The notes: generated by a model not told the origin, from the sequence alone. Positions 18,392-27,724 are shown, counted from the stretch's first letter. The stretch: DNA of 64,000 bases from Geothrix sp. (GCF_020622065.1 NZ_JAHRYQ010000001.1:1550001-1614000), one strand, 5' to 3'. Numbers and translations: made by a program.

Positions 18392-19294
18392 ATGCGGATC
18401 AACACCCTCGACGACCTGCTCCTTGCCGTGAAGAACCGTCCCCACAAGCGGCTGGTGGTGGCCTGGGCCAACGACGCCCACACCCTGGAGGCCGTGAACG
18501 CCGCCGTGGCGGCGGGCCTGGTGGAGGCCATCCTCGTGGGGGACGAACCCGTCATGGTGAAGGTCTGCCAGGAACAGGGCCTGCCGAAGGAGCGCTTCCG
18601 CATGGTCCACGCGCCCACGGATACCGAGGCCGCCGCCAAGGCCGTGGCCATGGTCCGCTTCGGCGAGGCCGATCTGCTCATGAAGGGCCTGCTCAGCACG
18701 GACAAGTACATGCGGGCCATCCTCAACAAGGAGCAGGGCCTGCTCGATCCCGGCGCCATCCTGAGCCATGTGACCGTGATGGAGCATCCGGGCCACCCCA
18801 AGCTCCTCATCGCCGGCGATGTGGCCGTGATCCCCGAGCCCGAGTTCAAGGAGAAGGTCGCCATCCTGGGCTACCTGGTGAAGGTGGCCAGGGCCCTGGG
18901 AATCGACCTCCCCAAGGTGGCCGTGCTGTCGGCCTCGGAGCAGGTCATGCCGAAGATCGCGTCCAGCGCCGAGGCGGCCATGCTGTCGAAGATGGCGGAC
19001 CGCGGCCAGATCAAGGGCGCCCTCGTGGACGGCCCCATGGCCCTGGACGGGGCCATCGACCCCGAGTCGGCCCGCATCAAGGGCATGGGCGGCCCCGTGG
19101 CCGGGGATGCCGACTGCCTGCTCTTCCCCAACCTCGAGGCGGGCAACACCTTCTACAAGGCCGGCACCAAGCTGGGCGGCGCCGAGATCGCGGCCGTCGT
19201 CACGGGTGCCCGCGTTCCCTGTGTCCTCAGCAGCCGTGGCGACAGCGCCAAGACCAAGCTGAGCTCCATCGCGCTGGCGGCCCTGCTGGCCTGA
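18392..19294 (+). CDS. ptb: Phosphate butyryl/acetyltransferase family enzyme
   Basis: 300 residues, the Ptb length. It swaps CoA for phosphate on a short acyl-CoA (butyryl- or branched acyl-CoA). Supporting blocks are EAILVGDEPVMV, GEADLLMKGLLSTDKYMRAIL, DVAVIPEPEFKEK, LVDGPMALDGAID, CLLFPNLEAGNTFYKAGTKLGGAE and the C-terminal SRGDSAKTK. The usual partner is butyrate kinase, found 1.7 kb downstream as part of a fusion protein on the other strand. The choice of butyryl over acetyl substrate is by family resemblance. Confidence 0.85.
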   Translation: MRINTLDDLLLAVKNRPHKRLVVAWANDAHTLEAVNAAVAAGLVEAILVGDEPVMVKVCQEQGLPKERFRMVHAPTDTEAAAKAVAMVRFGEADLLMKGLLSTDKYMRAILNKEQGLLDPGAILSHVTVMEHPGHPKLLIAGDVAVIPEPEFKEKVAILGYLVKVARALGIDLPKVAVLSASEQVMPKIASSAEAAMLSKMADRGQIKGALVDGPMALDGAIDPESARIKGMGGPVAGDADCLLFPNLEAGNTFYKAGTKLGGAEIAAVVTGARVPCVLSSRGDSAKTKLSSIALAALLA

Positions 19295-19346
19295 GCCGAG
19301 TCCGCGGCAGAATAAGGGCCGACCCGTCCCTGGGAGGAGTGCGCCC

Positions 19347-20069
19347 GTGAATCCGACCCATCCGACCGACCTGCCCACCGCCGCCGAAACGGCCCTCGTC
19401 GATGCCGCGATCATGGGCCGCCGCTCCATCCGGGCCTTCCAGCCCACCCCCGTGCCCCGGGCCGTGGTGGAGGACATCCTGCGGGTGGCCTCGCGGGCGC
19501 CTTCGGGCACGAACCTCCAGCCCTGGCAGGTGCATGTGCTGACCGGCGCCGCGCTGACGCGGCTCTCCGACAGGATCCTCGCGATCTACGCCGACCCCGC
19601 GGAGCTGGCCCGCCACGAGCGGGAGTACGACTACTACCCCAAGGAATGGACTTCGCCCTACCTCGAGCGGCGCCGGAAGGTGGGCTGGGATCTCTACGGC
19701 CTCCTGGGCATCGCGAAGTCGGACCGGGCCGGCATGCACGCGCAGCACGGCCGCAACTACCGGTTCTTCGACGCGCCCGTGGGCCTCATCTTCACCATGG
19801 ACCGCGTTCTGCAGGTGGGCAGCTGGCTGGACTACGGCATGTTCCTCCAGAACATCATGGTGGCGGCCCGGGCCCGGGGCCTGGACACCTGCCCCCAGGC
19901 CGCCTTCACCCAGTTCCACCGCGTCATCGCCCAGGAGCTGGGCCTGGGCCCGGAGCAGATGGTGATCTGCGGCATGGCCCTCGGGCACGCCGATCCCTCG
20001 GCCCCCGAGAACGCCCTCGTCACCGAGCGGGCGCCCGTCTCCGAGTTCGCCAGGTTCTACGAGAAGTAG
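19347..20069 (+). CDS. Nitroreductase-family FMN oxidoreductase
   Basis: 240 residues with a GTG start after a GGGAGGAG site. GRRSIRAFQPTPVPRAVVEDILRVASRAPSGTNLQPWQ is the N-terminal nitroreductase signature, with Arg and Ser contacts to FMN. LDYGMFLQNIMVAARARGLDTCPQ is the second conserved block. It should use FMN and NAD(P)H to reduce nitro compounds or quinones. It sits between two acyl-phosphate genes without an obvious metabolic link. Confidence 0.88.
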   Translation: MNPTHPTDLPTAAETALVDAAIMGRRSIRAFQPTPVPRAVVEDILRVASRAPSGTNLQPWQVHVLTGAALTRLSDRILAIYADPAELARHEREYDYYPKEWTSPYLERRRKVGWDLYGLLGIAKSDRAGMHAQHGRNYRFFDAPVGLIFTMDRVLQVGSWLDYGMFLQNIMVAARARGLDTCPQAAFTQFHRVIAQELGLGPEQMVICGMALGHADPSAPENALVTERAPVSEFARFYEK

Positions 20070-20084
20070 GACCCCTTTTGTCCA

Positions 20085-22295
20085 TTAGGCCTGGGGCGGA
20101 TAGTCCTTGGCCGTCTCCCGTCCGGACAGCACGCGCAGGGCGCCCTTGGCGAGGGCGGCCATCTCGTTCTCGCCGGGGTAGACCTTCACGGGGCAGCCCA
20201 GGGCCGCGGTGAGGCGGTTCAGCTCGCCCACCAGCTTCGGCGAGCGCGCCATGCCGCCCGTGAGCAGGACGGCGTCGATGCGGTCGCCGCCGAAGGCCGG
20301 CACGAGGGCCGTGATGGCCTTGGCGATCTGGTAGGCCAGCGCGTCATAGACCGCCTTCGCCTCGGCATCGCCCGCGTCCACGCGGCGCTCCACCTCGCGC
20401 ATGTCGGAGGTGCCCAGCAGGTCGATGAGGCCGCCCCGCCCCTTGTTCAGGAGCTTCAGTTCCGCCTTGGTGTACTTGCCGGAGAAACAGAGGTCGATGA
20501 GCTGCCCCACCGGCAGGGTGCCCGTGCGCTGGGGGGAGAACGGCCCTTCGCCGTCCAGCCCGTTGTTCACATCGATGTAGCGGCCCCGGCGATGGGCCCC
20601 CACGGTGATGCCGCCGCCCATGTGGGCCACGATCACATTGATGCGCTCGTAGAAGGTCTCGTGCTCCTCGGCGTAGCGGCGGGCCGTGGCGATCTGGTTG
20701 AGGGCGTGGCTGATCACGCGGCGCGGCAGCTCCTTCAGGCCCGTGATCTTCACCTTGGGATCGGCCTCGTCCACCACCACGGGGTCCACGATGTAGGCAG
20801 GCTTGCCCGTGCCGGCCACCAGCTCAGAGGCGATCAGCGCCCCCAGGTTGGAAGCGTGCTCGCCGCGCTGGCCGGCCTTCAGGTCCTCCAGCATGGCGGG
20901 CCCCACGGTCCAGGTGCCGTGGGGGATGGGACGCAGCAGGCCGCCGCGGCCGGCCACGGCATCGAGATCCCCCAGGGACAGCCCCTTGTCGGCGAGGAAG
21001 CGCAGCACGGACTGCTTGCGGAAGGCGAATTGCTCGGTGATGGGCCGGCCCTCGAAGGCCTTCAGCTCCTCGGCCGGGTGCTGGAGCTCCTCGGTGAAGC
21101 GCTCCTCGTCGCCCTCGAAGATCGAGGTCTTGGTGGAGGTCGAGCCCGGGTTCAGCACCAGCACACGATGGCGCCGGAAGAAGGTGTCCTTGGGGGTGCG
21201 CTTCCACTCGCCGTAGGCGTGCAGACGCAGGACCGAGGCCTTCACCGCGAGGCGGATGTCCTCGGGCGTGCAGTCCATGGGCAGGTCCACGCCCTGGAAC
21301 CAGAGGCCGAACATGACCGGGAACTTCCGCGCCTCGGGGAACCGCGTGGCGTAGAGGTGGTAGAGCAGGTTGCCCATGTCGAGGTTGGGGCAGACGATCA
21401 CATTGGGTCCGCCCTCCCAGGGCAGGCCGTCCGGGTGGTAGAGGTCCGCGGACCGGCGGGACAGCGCCACGCTCACCTTCACCTCGCCGCGGATGTGGAT
21501 GCTGGCATAGCGGGTGCTGTGGGCGATGCGCTCGGCCAGGATGTCCGGCACCAGGTCGGCCGCCTGCCGCACCAGCTCGGGCGAGGGGCCCTCGTCGCTG
21601 CCACGGTTCGAGTAGGACACCATGGCGCAGCGGATCTCCGGCAGCACCTCCTCAGGGAAGAGGTCCCGGGCCACGGCGCAGGTGCCCACGGCCACCTCGG
21701 CCAGGGTGCGCGGCGTCATGGTCGCGTTCACGCCCACATCGCCGAACACCACGATGTTGTGGGGATAGACATCACTGGGATGGGAGTCCGGCAGGACGAA
21801 CACGCCCGCCTCGCAGGCGACGCTCCGGTGGGCCAGCAGCTCCACCATGGGCCGGAAGAAGGCCTTGGGCTCATGGATGGCCCCGCCCACGACCATGTCG
21901 GCATGGCCCTGCTTCACGGCCCAGATGCCGAACCGCCCGGGCTCGGACACCAGCAGGCGGGCTTCGTCCAGGGTCAGGGGCCGGCCATGGGTCCGGCCGA
22001 AGTCCACGCAGGCGGCGGCGAAGGCCTCCACCAGGTCGGGCCGGGTGGCGGGCACCACGAAGGCGCTCTCCGACAGCGTGTACGCCACGCGGTCGGCGCC
22101 GAGATGGGCCAGGTGCTGGGCGGCCACGGCGCGCACCTCGGCCTCGGGTGCCAGGAACACGGGCCGGATGAACCGGCTCAGGAAGCAGGCGGCTTCGAGG
22201 GTGCGGGGATCCAGGGCCTCCGGAAACATCACCGTGGGGCGGTTCCGGGGTTCGGCCAGCAGTCGGCTGTCGAGGGACGCTTCGATGTCAAACAT
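20085..22295 (-). CDS. Fused phosphotransacylase-butyrate kinase
   Basis: 736 residues in one unbroken frame. Residues about 1-370 resemble a phosphate acetyl/butyryltransferase (VVGGAIHEPKAFFRP, IVVFGDVGVNATMTP, SRRSADLYHPDG, VIVCPNLDMGNLLYHLY). Residues about 377-736 are a full butyrate kinase of the ASKHA fold (VLVLNPGSTSTKTSIFEG, VDPVVVDE, VAHMGGGITVGAH, AVLLTGGMARS). The usual two-enzyme route acyl-CoA to acyl-phosphate to acid plus ATP would thus be in one chain. Butyrate or a branched short acid is the likely product. The kinase part is at the C-terminus. Confidence 0.88.
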   Translation of the reverse strand: MFDIEASLDSRLLAEPRNRPTVMFPEALDPRTLEAACFLSRFIRPVFLAPEAEVRAVAAQHLAHLGADRVAYTLSESAFVVPATRPDLVEAFAAACVDFGRTHGRPLTLDEARLLVSEPGRFGIWAVKQGHADMVVGGAIHEPKAFFRPMVELLAHRSVACEAGVFVLPDSHPSDVYPHNIVVFGDVGVNATMTPRTLAEVAVGTCAVARDLFPEEVLPEIRCAMVSYSNRGSDEGPSPELVRQAADLVPDILAERIAHSTRYASIHIRGEVKVSVALSRRSADLYHPDGLPWEGGPNVIVCPNLDMGNLLYHLYATRFPEARKFPVMFGLWFQGVDLPMDCTPEDIRLAVKASVLRLHAYGEWKRTPKDTFFRRHRVLVLNPGSTSTKTSIFEGDEERFTEELQHPAEELKAFEGRPITEQFAFRKQSVLRFLADKGLSLGDLDAVAGRGGLLRPIPHGTWTVGPAMLEDLKAGQRGEHASNLGALIASELVAGTGKPAYIVDPVVVDEADPKVKITGLKELPRRVISHALNQIATARRYAEEHETFYERINVIVAHMGGGITVGAHRRGRYIDVNNGLDGEGPFSPQRTGTLPVGQLIDLCFSGKYTKAELKLLNKGRGGLIDLLGTSDMREVERRVDAGDAEAKAVYDALAYQIAKAITALVPAFGGDRIDAVLLTGGMARSPKLVGELNRLTAALGCPVKVYPGENEMAALAKGALRVLSGRETAKDYPPQA

Positions 22296-22371
22296 GGGAC
22301 TCCAAGACCACTGGGGGCCTTCAACCTGCCGAGTCTATCAGGCGGAAGATTCTATGTTGTCTACCCGGAAG

Positions 22372-23007
22372 TCACATTTGATCCTGGCGGTCTGTCACCC
22401 GCACGGACTCCACCCAGATCACCTCGCAGGAGCCGTCGCCGGTATCCGTCCGGGTGAGGCTGCTCACCCAGTGCCAGCCGTCCTTCCCGTCCGCCCGCAC
22501 GAGCTGGCCCCGGAGCGCCACCACCTGCCCCGGCTTCACGGCCAGCAGGCGCCTCTCCACGAGGGGCGTGGCCGGGATCAGGTGCATGTTCGCGCTGTGG
22601 GCGATGACTTCAGCCTCGGGAATGGGCATCCGGGGGGTGCTCCAGAAGTACCAGCGGTCCCGCTGCTGGATGCTGAAGGCGCCAAGGATCCGGGAATCCG
22701 ACATGGGCCCCCAGCCCAGGGCGAAGTCCACCGGAGACAGCTCGGCGGGCCGGTCGAAGCGGTACCGCTCCACGCCCAGCACCCGCGCCCGCAGCTCGAA
22801 CCGGGCGAGGGCCGTGAGCGTGTGGTTCCGGAAGGTCCAGGGGGCCGGGGCCTCCGGCGGCGTCTGGAGCGGGTCCTCCGGCGCGAGCACCCCCGGCGGC
22901 TGGGTCACGGGGCGTCCCTGCCACCACCCGAGCCCGGCCAGGGCCGCCAGGACCGCCACCACCACGGCCCCTCGCCGCTCCCGAAGCCACTCCAGCCATC
23001 CGCTCAT
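22372..23007 (-). CDS. Membrane-anchored hypothetical protein
   Basis: 211 residues. One N-terminal membrane helix (about 13-29) is followed by an outside domain. The blocks RFDRPAELSPVDFALGWG, IAHSANMHLIPAT and WHWVSSLTRTDTGDGSCE are reminiscent of a widespread conserved hypothetical family of diderm bacteria. The function is unknown to me. It is divergent from the SPFH gene, with a 220-bp gap that must carry both promoters; I see no clear motif there. Confidence 0.6.
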   Translation of the reverse strand: MSGWLEWLRERRGAVVVAVLAALAGLGWWQGRPVTQPPGVLAPEDPLQTPPEAPAPWTFRNHTLTALARFELRARVLGVERYRFDRPAELSPVDFALGWGPMSDSRILGAFSIQQRDRWYFWSTPRMPIPEAEVIAHSANMHLIPATPLVERRLLAVKPGQVVALRGQLVRADGKDGWHWVSSLTRTDTGDGSCEVIWVESVRVTDRQDQM

Positions 23008-23227
23008 GCGACCAGACTACCCGCCCCCCGGGAAAGGGTGATGTCCGTCACGGCGCGGAAGGCCGGTTCGCCTATGTTCACAGCCTTCATATGGTTCTTT
23101 CCGCGTTGGATCCCAGGTGCCCGCTCGAAGCCGAGCCGGGGCACCGGACCGCGAGAGGGCCCCGGAATCTGGGCGGGACGGCGCCCCGGACTGGACAGCG
23201 CCATTTAACCCGTCCCTTGGAGTCCTC

Positions 23228-25264
23228 ATGGACCTCTCCTGGCTTTCCGCCAACCCCGGCCTGAGCTTGCTGGCTCTCCTCGGCGCCGCCTTCGCGGCGC
23301 TCCTCCTCAGCAAGTGGATCCGCTACATTCCCAACAACCGCGTGGGCATCGTCGAGAAGCTCATCAGCCGGAAGGGCTCGGTCAAAACCGGCCTCATCGC
23401 CCTCGACGGCGAGGCCGGCTATCAGCCTCAGCTCCTGCGCGGCGGCTGGCACCTGCTCACGCCCTTCCAGTACCGCATCCACAAGATGCCCCTGGTGACC
23501 ATCCCCCAGGGCAAGATCGGCTACATCTTCGCCCGCGACGGCAAAGATCTGCCCCCCTCCCAGGCCCTGGCCAGCAATGCCCACGGTGCCGACTTCCAGG
23601 ATGTGGTGGCCTTCATCCAGGGTGGTGGCGAGAAGGGCCCCCAGCGCCAGATCCTGCGTGAGGGCATCTACGCCATCAACCTGGTGCAGTTCGTGGTGCT
23701 CACCGAGGACCGGCTCTTCTACCTCCCCCTGGATCCGGGTGAGCTCGAGACCTTCCAGAAGATGAGCGCCATCATCACCGAGCGGGCCGGCTGGCGGCCC
23801 GTGATCATCAAGGGCACGGACGACGCCGTGGGCATCGTGACCGTCCACGACGGACCCAGCCTGGCCAGCGGCGAGATCATCGCCTCTACCGTGGGCGAAG
23901 ATCCCCACCAGGTCACGACCTACCACAACAACTTCCAGGACGCCGACAAGTTCCTGGTGGCAGGCGGCCAGCGCGGGCGCCAGTACCAGGTGCTGGTGGA
24001 AGGCACCTACTACATCAACCGCCTGTTCGCGACGGTGGAGCTCATCCCCAAGACCGTCGTGGAGGTGGGCACCGTGGGCGTGGTGGTGAGCTATACCGGC
24101 GCCATTGGCGCCGACATCAGCGGCCAGGAGTACCGCCATGGCGAGCTGGTGGCCAAGGGCAGCCGCGGCGTGTGGAGCGAGCCTCTGCTGCCCGGCAAGT
24201 ACGCCTTCAACACCTACGCCGGCAAGGTGCTCATGGTCCCCACCACCAACTTCATCCTGAAGTGGTCCAAGGGCGAGGTGGGCAGCCACAAGTTCGACGA
24301 GAACCTGGCCGAAGTGAGCCTCATCACCAAGGATGCCTTCGAACCCAGCCTGCCCCTCTCCGTGGTGGTGCACATCGACTACCGCAAGGCGCCCCTCGTC
24401 ATCCAGCGCTTCGGCGACATCAAGAAGCTGGTGGAGCAGACGCTGGATCCCATGGTGAGCGCCTACTTCAAGAACATCGGCCAGACCCGCACCCTCATCC
24501 AGCTCATCCAGGACCGCAGCGCCATCCAGGAGCAGAGCGGCACCCAGATGAAGGAGAAGTTCGCCCAGTACAACCTCGAGCTGCAGGAGGTTCTCATCGG
24601 CACACCCACCAGCGGTGCGCCCGGCGGGCAGATCGAGCAGATCCTCGTCCAGCTCCGCAGCCGCCAGATCGCCGACGAACAGGTGGAGACCTATGGTCGC
24701 CAGCAGAGCGCCGCGGTGAAGGAACGCGAGCTTCGCGAAGCCGAAGCCACGGCCAAACAGCAGACGGCGCTCACGGAATCGGCCATCAGCATCCAGGTCC
24801 AGAGCAACCAGGGCAAGGCCGAGTACGCCAAGGCCCAGCAGCAGGCAGCGCAGATCCAGACGCTGGCCGGCGCCGAAGCCGAGAAGGTGCGCCTCATGGG
24901 CGAAGGCGAGGCCAAACGCATCAAGGTCATGGCCGAAGCCCAGGCCGAGCAGGCCGCCCGCGTGGGCATCGCCCAGGCCATGGCCATCGAGGAGCAGGTC
25001 CGCGCCTACGGCGGCCCGCAGTTCCAGCTGGTGCAGCAGGTCATGAACCGCTTCGCCGAGGCCATCGAGAAATCCCAGGTGGATGTGGTCCCCAAGATCC
25101 ACATGGGTGGGGGCGACAAGGGCGGCGGCAGCCTCATCGAGAGCCTGCTGGGGCTCCTGCTCAGCGAGAAGGCCGGGCAGCTGGCGGGCGTGGCGACACC
25201 AACCGCCGCGAACCCGGAGGCCGAGGCCCTGAAGGCGCTCCTGCGGCAGAACCTGACCAAGTAG
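23228..25264 (+). CDS. SPFH/band 7 flotillin-like membrane protein
   Basis: 678 residues. One N-terminal membrane helix (about 9-27) precedes an unusually long SPFH-type region (about 30-430). A charged helical coiled-coil segment follows (VKERELREAEATAKQQ, AGAEAEKVRLMGEGEAKR), the flotillin-like zone with Glu-Ala repeats. The C-terminus carries a Gly-rich link and a hydrophobic LIESLLGLLLS segment. Such proteins scaffold membrane microdomains. A GGAG site precedes the ATG. A strong hairpin follows the stop, so it is probably monocistronic. Confidence 0.85.
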   Translation: MDLSWLSANPGLSLLALLGAAFAALLLSKWIRYIPNNRVGIVEKLISRKGSVKTGLIALDGEAGYQPQLLRGGWHLLTPFQYRIHKMPLVTIPQGKIGYIFARDGKDLPPSQALASNAHGADFQDVVAFIQGGGEKGPQRQILREGIYAINLVQFVVLTEDRLFYLPLDPGELETFQKMSAIITERAGWRPVIIKGTDDAVGIVTVHDGPSLASGEIIASTVGEDPHQVTTYHNNFQDADKFLVAGGQRGRQYQVLVEGTYYINRLFATVELIPKTVVEVGTVGVVVSYTGAIGADISGQEYRHGELVAKGSRGVWSEPLLPGKYAFNTYAGKVLMVPTTNFILKWSKGEVGSHKFDENLAEVSLITKDAFEPSLPLSVVVHIDYRKAPLVIQRFGDIKKLVEQTLDPMVSAYFKNIGQTRTLIQLIQDRSAIQEQSGTQMKEKFAQYNLELQEVLIGTPTSGAPGGQIEQILVQLRSRQIADEQVETYGRQQSAAVKERELREAEATAKQQTALTESAISIQVQSNQGKAEYAKAQQQAAQIQTLAGAEAEKVRLMGEGEAKRIKVMAEAQAEQAARVGIAQAMAIEEQVRAYGGPQFQLVQQVMNRFAEAIEKSQVDVVPKIHMGGGDKGGGSLIESLLGLLLSEKAGQLAGVATPTAANPEAEALKALLRQNLTK

Positions 25265-25278
25265 CCCGACTTCGACGA

Positions 25279-25315
25279 CCCGAGAAAGGGGCGGCGATGC
25301 CGCCCCTTTCTCGGG
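25279..25315 (+). terminator. Strong hairpin terminator after SPFH gene
   Basis: A 17-bp perfect stem (CCCGAGAAAGGGGCGGC and its complement) with a three-base GAT loop lies 14 bp after the SPFH stop. Only a weak T run follows. Confidence 0.8.
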
Positions 25316-25354
25316 TAGGTTTGGAGCATTCTCTCCCGCTAATTAGGACGCCCC

Positions 25355-26206
25355 ATGATCCTTCTGCTCCTCCTGTCCCCGGCCGCCCAGGTCCAGTCCC
25401 AGATCCAATCCCAGGGCCTGGCCGCCCCCCTGCCCGCCCCGGCGGAAGCCCTGGTCCGGACCAAGGACTGGGCCGGCCTCGCGGACTGGTTCGAGACGGT
25501 ACCGCCCGCCACCCGGGGCGCCCACTACGAGATGTGGATCCAGGCCCTCAACCGAAGCCGGCGCTGGGAGCGGCTCGCGGCAGTCTGCGAGGCGCTGCAG
25601 CCCCAGCTGGAAGCCAAATCCGGCCCCCGCCTGGCCACCTACCGCCTCTACCGCGCCCAGGCCCTGAGCCAGCTGGGGCGCCATGGGGACGCTGCGGCCG
25701 CCCATGCCGAGAACGGCCGCCTCGGCTACCCCGATGGCTTTCCCAACGCCTGTGCCGAGGCCCGCCTGGCGCAGGACTGGAGCACCCTCCAGACCTGCGC
25801 CGACGCACTGCTCGAGGCGCGGCCGGGGGATGCCATGGGCCAGGCCTGGAAGGGCGAGGCCCTGGCGCGCCAGGGGCGCCTGGCCGAGGCCGAGCCGATC
25901 CTCCGGGAGGCCGTGGCGAAGGAGCCAGGGATCGCCCACGCCTGGAACAACCTGGGCCGCTGCCTCAACGAGAAGAAGGCCTGGACCGAGGCCTGCGAGG
26001 CCCTGGACCGAGCCCTGACCCTGGAGCCCGGCCAACTCGAGGCCCTCTTCAACCGCGGCCGCGCCCGCTTCGAGCTGAAGCGCTACCGGGAGAGCCGCGA
26101 CGATTTCCGCGCCGCCCTCGCCCTGCGCCCCGACGACCCCGTCCTCACCGAAAACCTGCGCCAAGCCGAGCGCTACGCCGCCCTGCCCGCCCCCAAGCGG
26201 CCTTAG
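25355..26206 (+). CDS. TPR-repeat secreted or periplasmic protein
   Basis: 283 residues. A hydrophobic start (MILLLLLSPAAQVQS) suggests export. At least three tetratricopeptide repeats are visible in the second half, including AQAWKGEALARQGRLAEAEPIL-like, HAWNNLGRCLNEKKAWTEA and EALFNRGRARFELKRYRES. TPR solenoids bind other proteins; the partner is unknown. It is the last chromosomal gene before the cassette array, about 210 bp from the first GTTAGGC box. Confidence 0.8.
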   Translation: MILLLLLSPAAQVQSQIQSQGLAAPLPAPAEALVRTKDWAGLADWFETVPPATRGAHYEMWIQALNRSRRWERLAAVCEALQPQLEAKSGPRLATYRLYRAQALSQLGRHGDAAAAHAENGRLGYPDGFPNACAEARLAQDWSTLQTCADALLEARPGDAMGQAWKGEALARQGRLAEAEPILREAVAKEPGIAHAWNNLGRCLNEKKAWTEACEALDRALTLEPGQLEALFNRGRARFELKRYRESRDDFRAALALRPDDPVLTENLRQAERYAALPAPKRP

Positions 26207-26417
26207 ACTGCCTCACGAACAGCGTTCGCGTCCCCCATTCGGTTTGCATCGGAGCGACCCGTTTCAGCTGCAGAAAACCCGACACCATCCGCCCATTTCC
26301 GGTCTGCCCATTCAAATCGCCCCGTTCAATGGCCCCACGGTAAAATCAACACTTACACCCCTCTCAAACCGGATTAGGCGAACTCCGAACACCTTCGTCC
26401 CCACCGTCCAATTTAAA
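26207..26417. other. Array-edge intergenic region without gene
   Basis: No credible coding frame or integrase-like sequence. An ATTAGGC box lies at 26373-26379, 45 bp before the first perfect GTTAGGC. The region might hold a decayed attI or attC, but I cannot show a folded site. Confidence 0.4.
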
Positions 26418-26424
26418 GTTAGGC
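26418..26424 (+). repeat. First GTTAGGC core box (left end of array)
   Basis: A perfect R'-type box without a recognisable attC arm to its left. It marks the left boundary of cassette 1 and is the position an attI would occupy. Confidence 0.6.
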
Positions 26425-26662
26425 TTACCCAGGATTTCTCTCGGTTGGGCTGCTGATACCGTTCGCCCGCCAAACCAACACTGTTCGGCGTGGCCCACCC
26501 AGAAACATCAGAACTCTTGTCATCATCATCCATCCTGGTCGGTACCCTGGGTCCACGCCCAGCATTTCAAGCCTTCTGTTCACCGAACTCTCTTCGTTCT
26601 TTCCACCTTCAAGAACGCTTGGAATCGCAGTTCGGGGCGCTCTCAATCAACAACCTCGAAGT
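26425..26662 (+). mobile_element. Cassette 1: non-coding family A, copy 1
   Basis: No convincing gene. It shares with five other cassettes the core ACCGTTCGCCCGCC, CACCCAGAAAC, a CTGGG-TCCACG-CCCAG hairpin and CGTTCTTTCCA-type sequence. This copy is the most divergent at its left end. The GTG-started frame of 78 codons here is not kept in other copies. Confidence 0.75.
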
Positions 26663-26728
26663 GCCTAACCAATCGTTCAAGCGGACCCCGGCGCAAGCGC
26701 CTGGTCCGCTTAACTCAAATCGTTAGGC
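26663..26728 (+). repeat. attC 1 (short, 66 bp)
   Basis: GCCTAAC to GTTAGGC, with arms AAGCGGACC and GGTCCGCTT pairing perfectly. Short type, found only with family A cassettes. Confidence 0.9.
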
Positions 26729-26743
26729 GCTTCCGAGTCTCCG

Positions 26744-27109
26744 ATGACCAATTCTCAAATCATCATGCTCCTTCTCATCGCGGTCCTATTCCTCGTCATT
26801 TCGATATATAGCGTGATTCGTTTCGATAGGCTTTTAAGAATTGAATACGAAACAAATCGAGAGACTTGGATAGCTGATGGCAAGCCAAAGGGCTCGTTTT
26901 GGTGGGCACCGGGGGAGGATTCATATCAGAACGCCATGGCCGCCCGGTATTTTATGTTTAAGGTCATTTTTAAAACACCTGATTGGATAAATCAAAATGA
27001 GACCGCGAAAGATTATTTACGGCAACTGCGAATTGCCGCTCTAATCTGGAGCATAGCCTACCTTCTGTTTTTCATACTCTTTCTATACAGTGCTGCAACC
27101 AGCGCCTAA
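26744..27109 (+). CDS. Cassette 2: small two-helix membrane protein
   Basis: 121 residues starting MTNSQIIMLLLIAVLFLVIS. Membrane helices lie at about 5-25 and 95-117, with a polar loop rich in aromatic residues between (GSFWWAPGEDSYQNAM). The stop codon TAA lies inside the attC core box GCCTAAC, so gene and site overlap. The same gene appears again as cassette 27 with no visible change in protein or attC. Base composition is A+T-rich. No family recognised. Confidence 0.75.
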   Translation: MTNSQIIMLLLIAVLFLVISIYSVIRFDRLLRIEYETNRETWIADGKPKGSFWWAPGEDSYQNAMAARYFMFKVIFKTPDWINQNETAKDYLRQLRIAALIWSIAYLLFFILFLYSAATSA

Positions 27110-27227
27110 CCCTCAGCTCAACTCGGACCCCGCCTGCATTGCCTTCCGCTCTTTCTCTTCATTCGTCTTCCTCGGCTCCGCTCAGCGCCTCGGCGCAGGC
27201 GGGGCCGGTTAGCCACATTCGTTAGGC
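27104..27227 (+). repeat. attC 2 (long, 124 bp)
   Basis: GCCTAAC to GTTAGGC; AAC/GTT arm type. It has the variant CTTCATTCGTCTTCC loop that is also found in attC 27, its duplicate. Confidence 0.92.
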
Positions 27228-27232
27228 CGCTG

Positions 27233-27724
27233 ATGAAACGCCTTCTCCCAATTGCATGCGCCCTGGTACTCGGCTGTCAGCCAAGCAAGGTTGATGTGTC
27301 CTCAGCTAATCACCCATTGCTGGCGGATTATAAATCCTCCCAGAGCTTCACTCCATCATGGAGTACCATTTATCATCCATCTGTTCATCAATGGAATCAG
27401 TCCATCAATCTGGGCAATGGCCTGACTCTACTGGTTACCGCCACTGGTTGGATTAGTGGTGAATTTCAGGGGCAGTTCTCTGATGAATCCACACCACGAA
27501 CAATCGGCCATCCAGGCGACTACGTCTATCCTTGCGATTTAAGATATAACGCCTCGAAGAAACTCCTTTTTGCCAAAGCAAGTGGCCTCGCTGGTGGTAT
27601 CGAGAGGGTCACAGTGGTCTTCGAATACGATGTCCAACAGAGGCGGCTGCTTCATACCTATCACGTTGCCGAGAACCTTCTCCCACCAGATCCAACGCCT
27701 ATAACTCAGCGGCCTAACCCTTAG
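27233..27724 (+). CDS. Cassette 3: lipoprotein of unknown function
   Basis: 163 residues. The N-terminus MKRLLPIACALVLGCQPS is a lipoprotein signal with lipobox LVLGC, so the mature protein should be lipid-anchored at Cys15. The rest is beta-rich with two Gly-Asn and Trp-rich segments (SINLGNGLTLLVTATGWISGEF). The stop TAG is six bases beyond the attC core box, so the last residues RPNP are encoded by attC. It is duplicated without visible change as cassette 26. Function unknown. Confidence 0.8.
   Translation: MKRLLPIACALVLGCQPSKVDVSSANHPLLADYKSSQSFTPSWSTIYHPSVHQWNQSINLGNGLTLLVTATGWISGEFQGQFSDESTPRTIGHPGDYVYPCDLRYNASKKLLFAKASGLAGGIERVTVVFEYDVQQRRLLHTYHVAENLLPPDPTPITQRPNP

Noticed and set aside
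26207-26743. Hidden integron integrase at the left edge
   Set aside because: No frame on either strand shows tyrosine-recombinase motifs, and the space is too short for intI.
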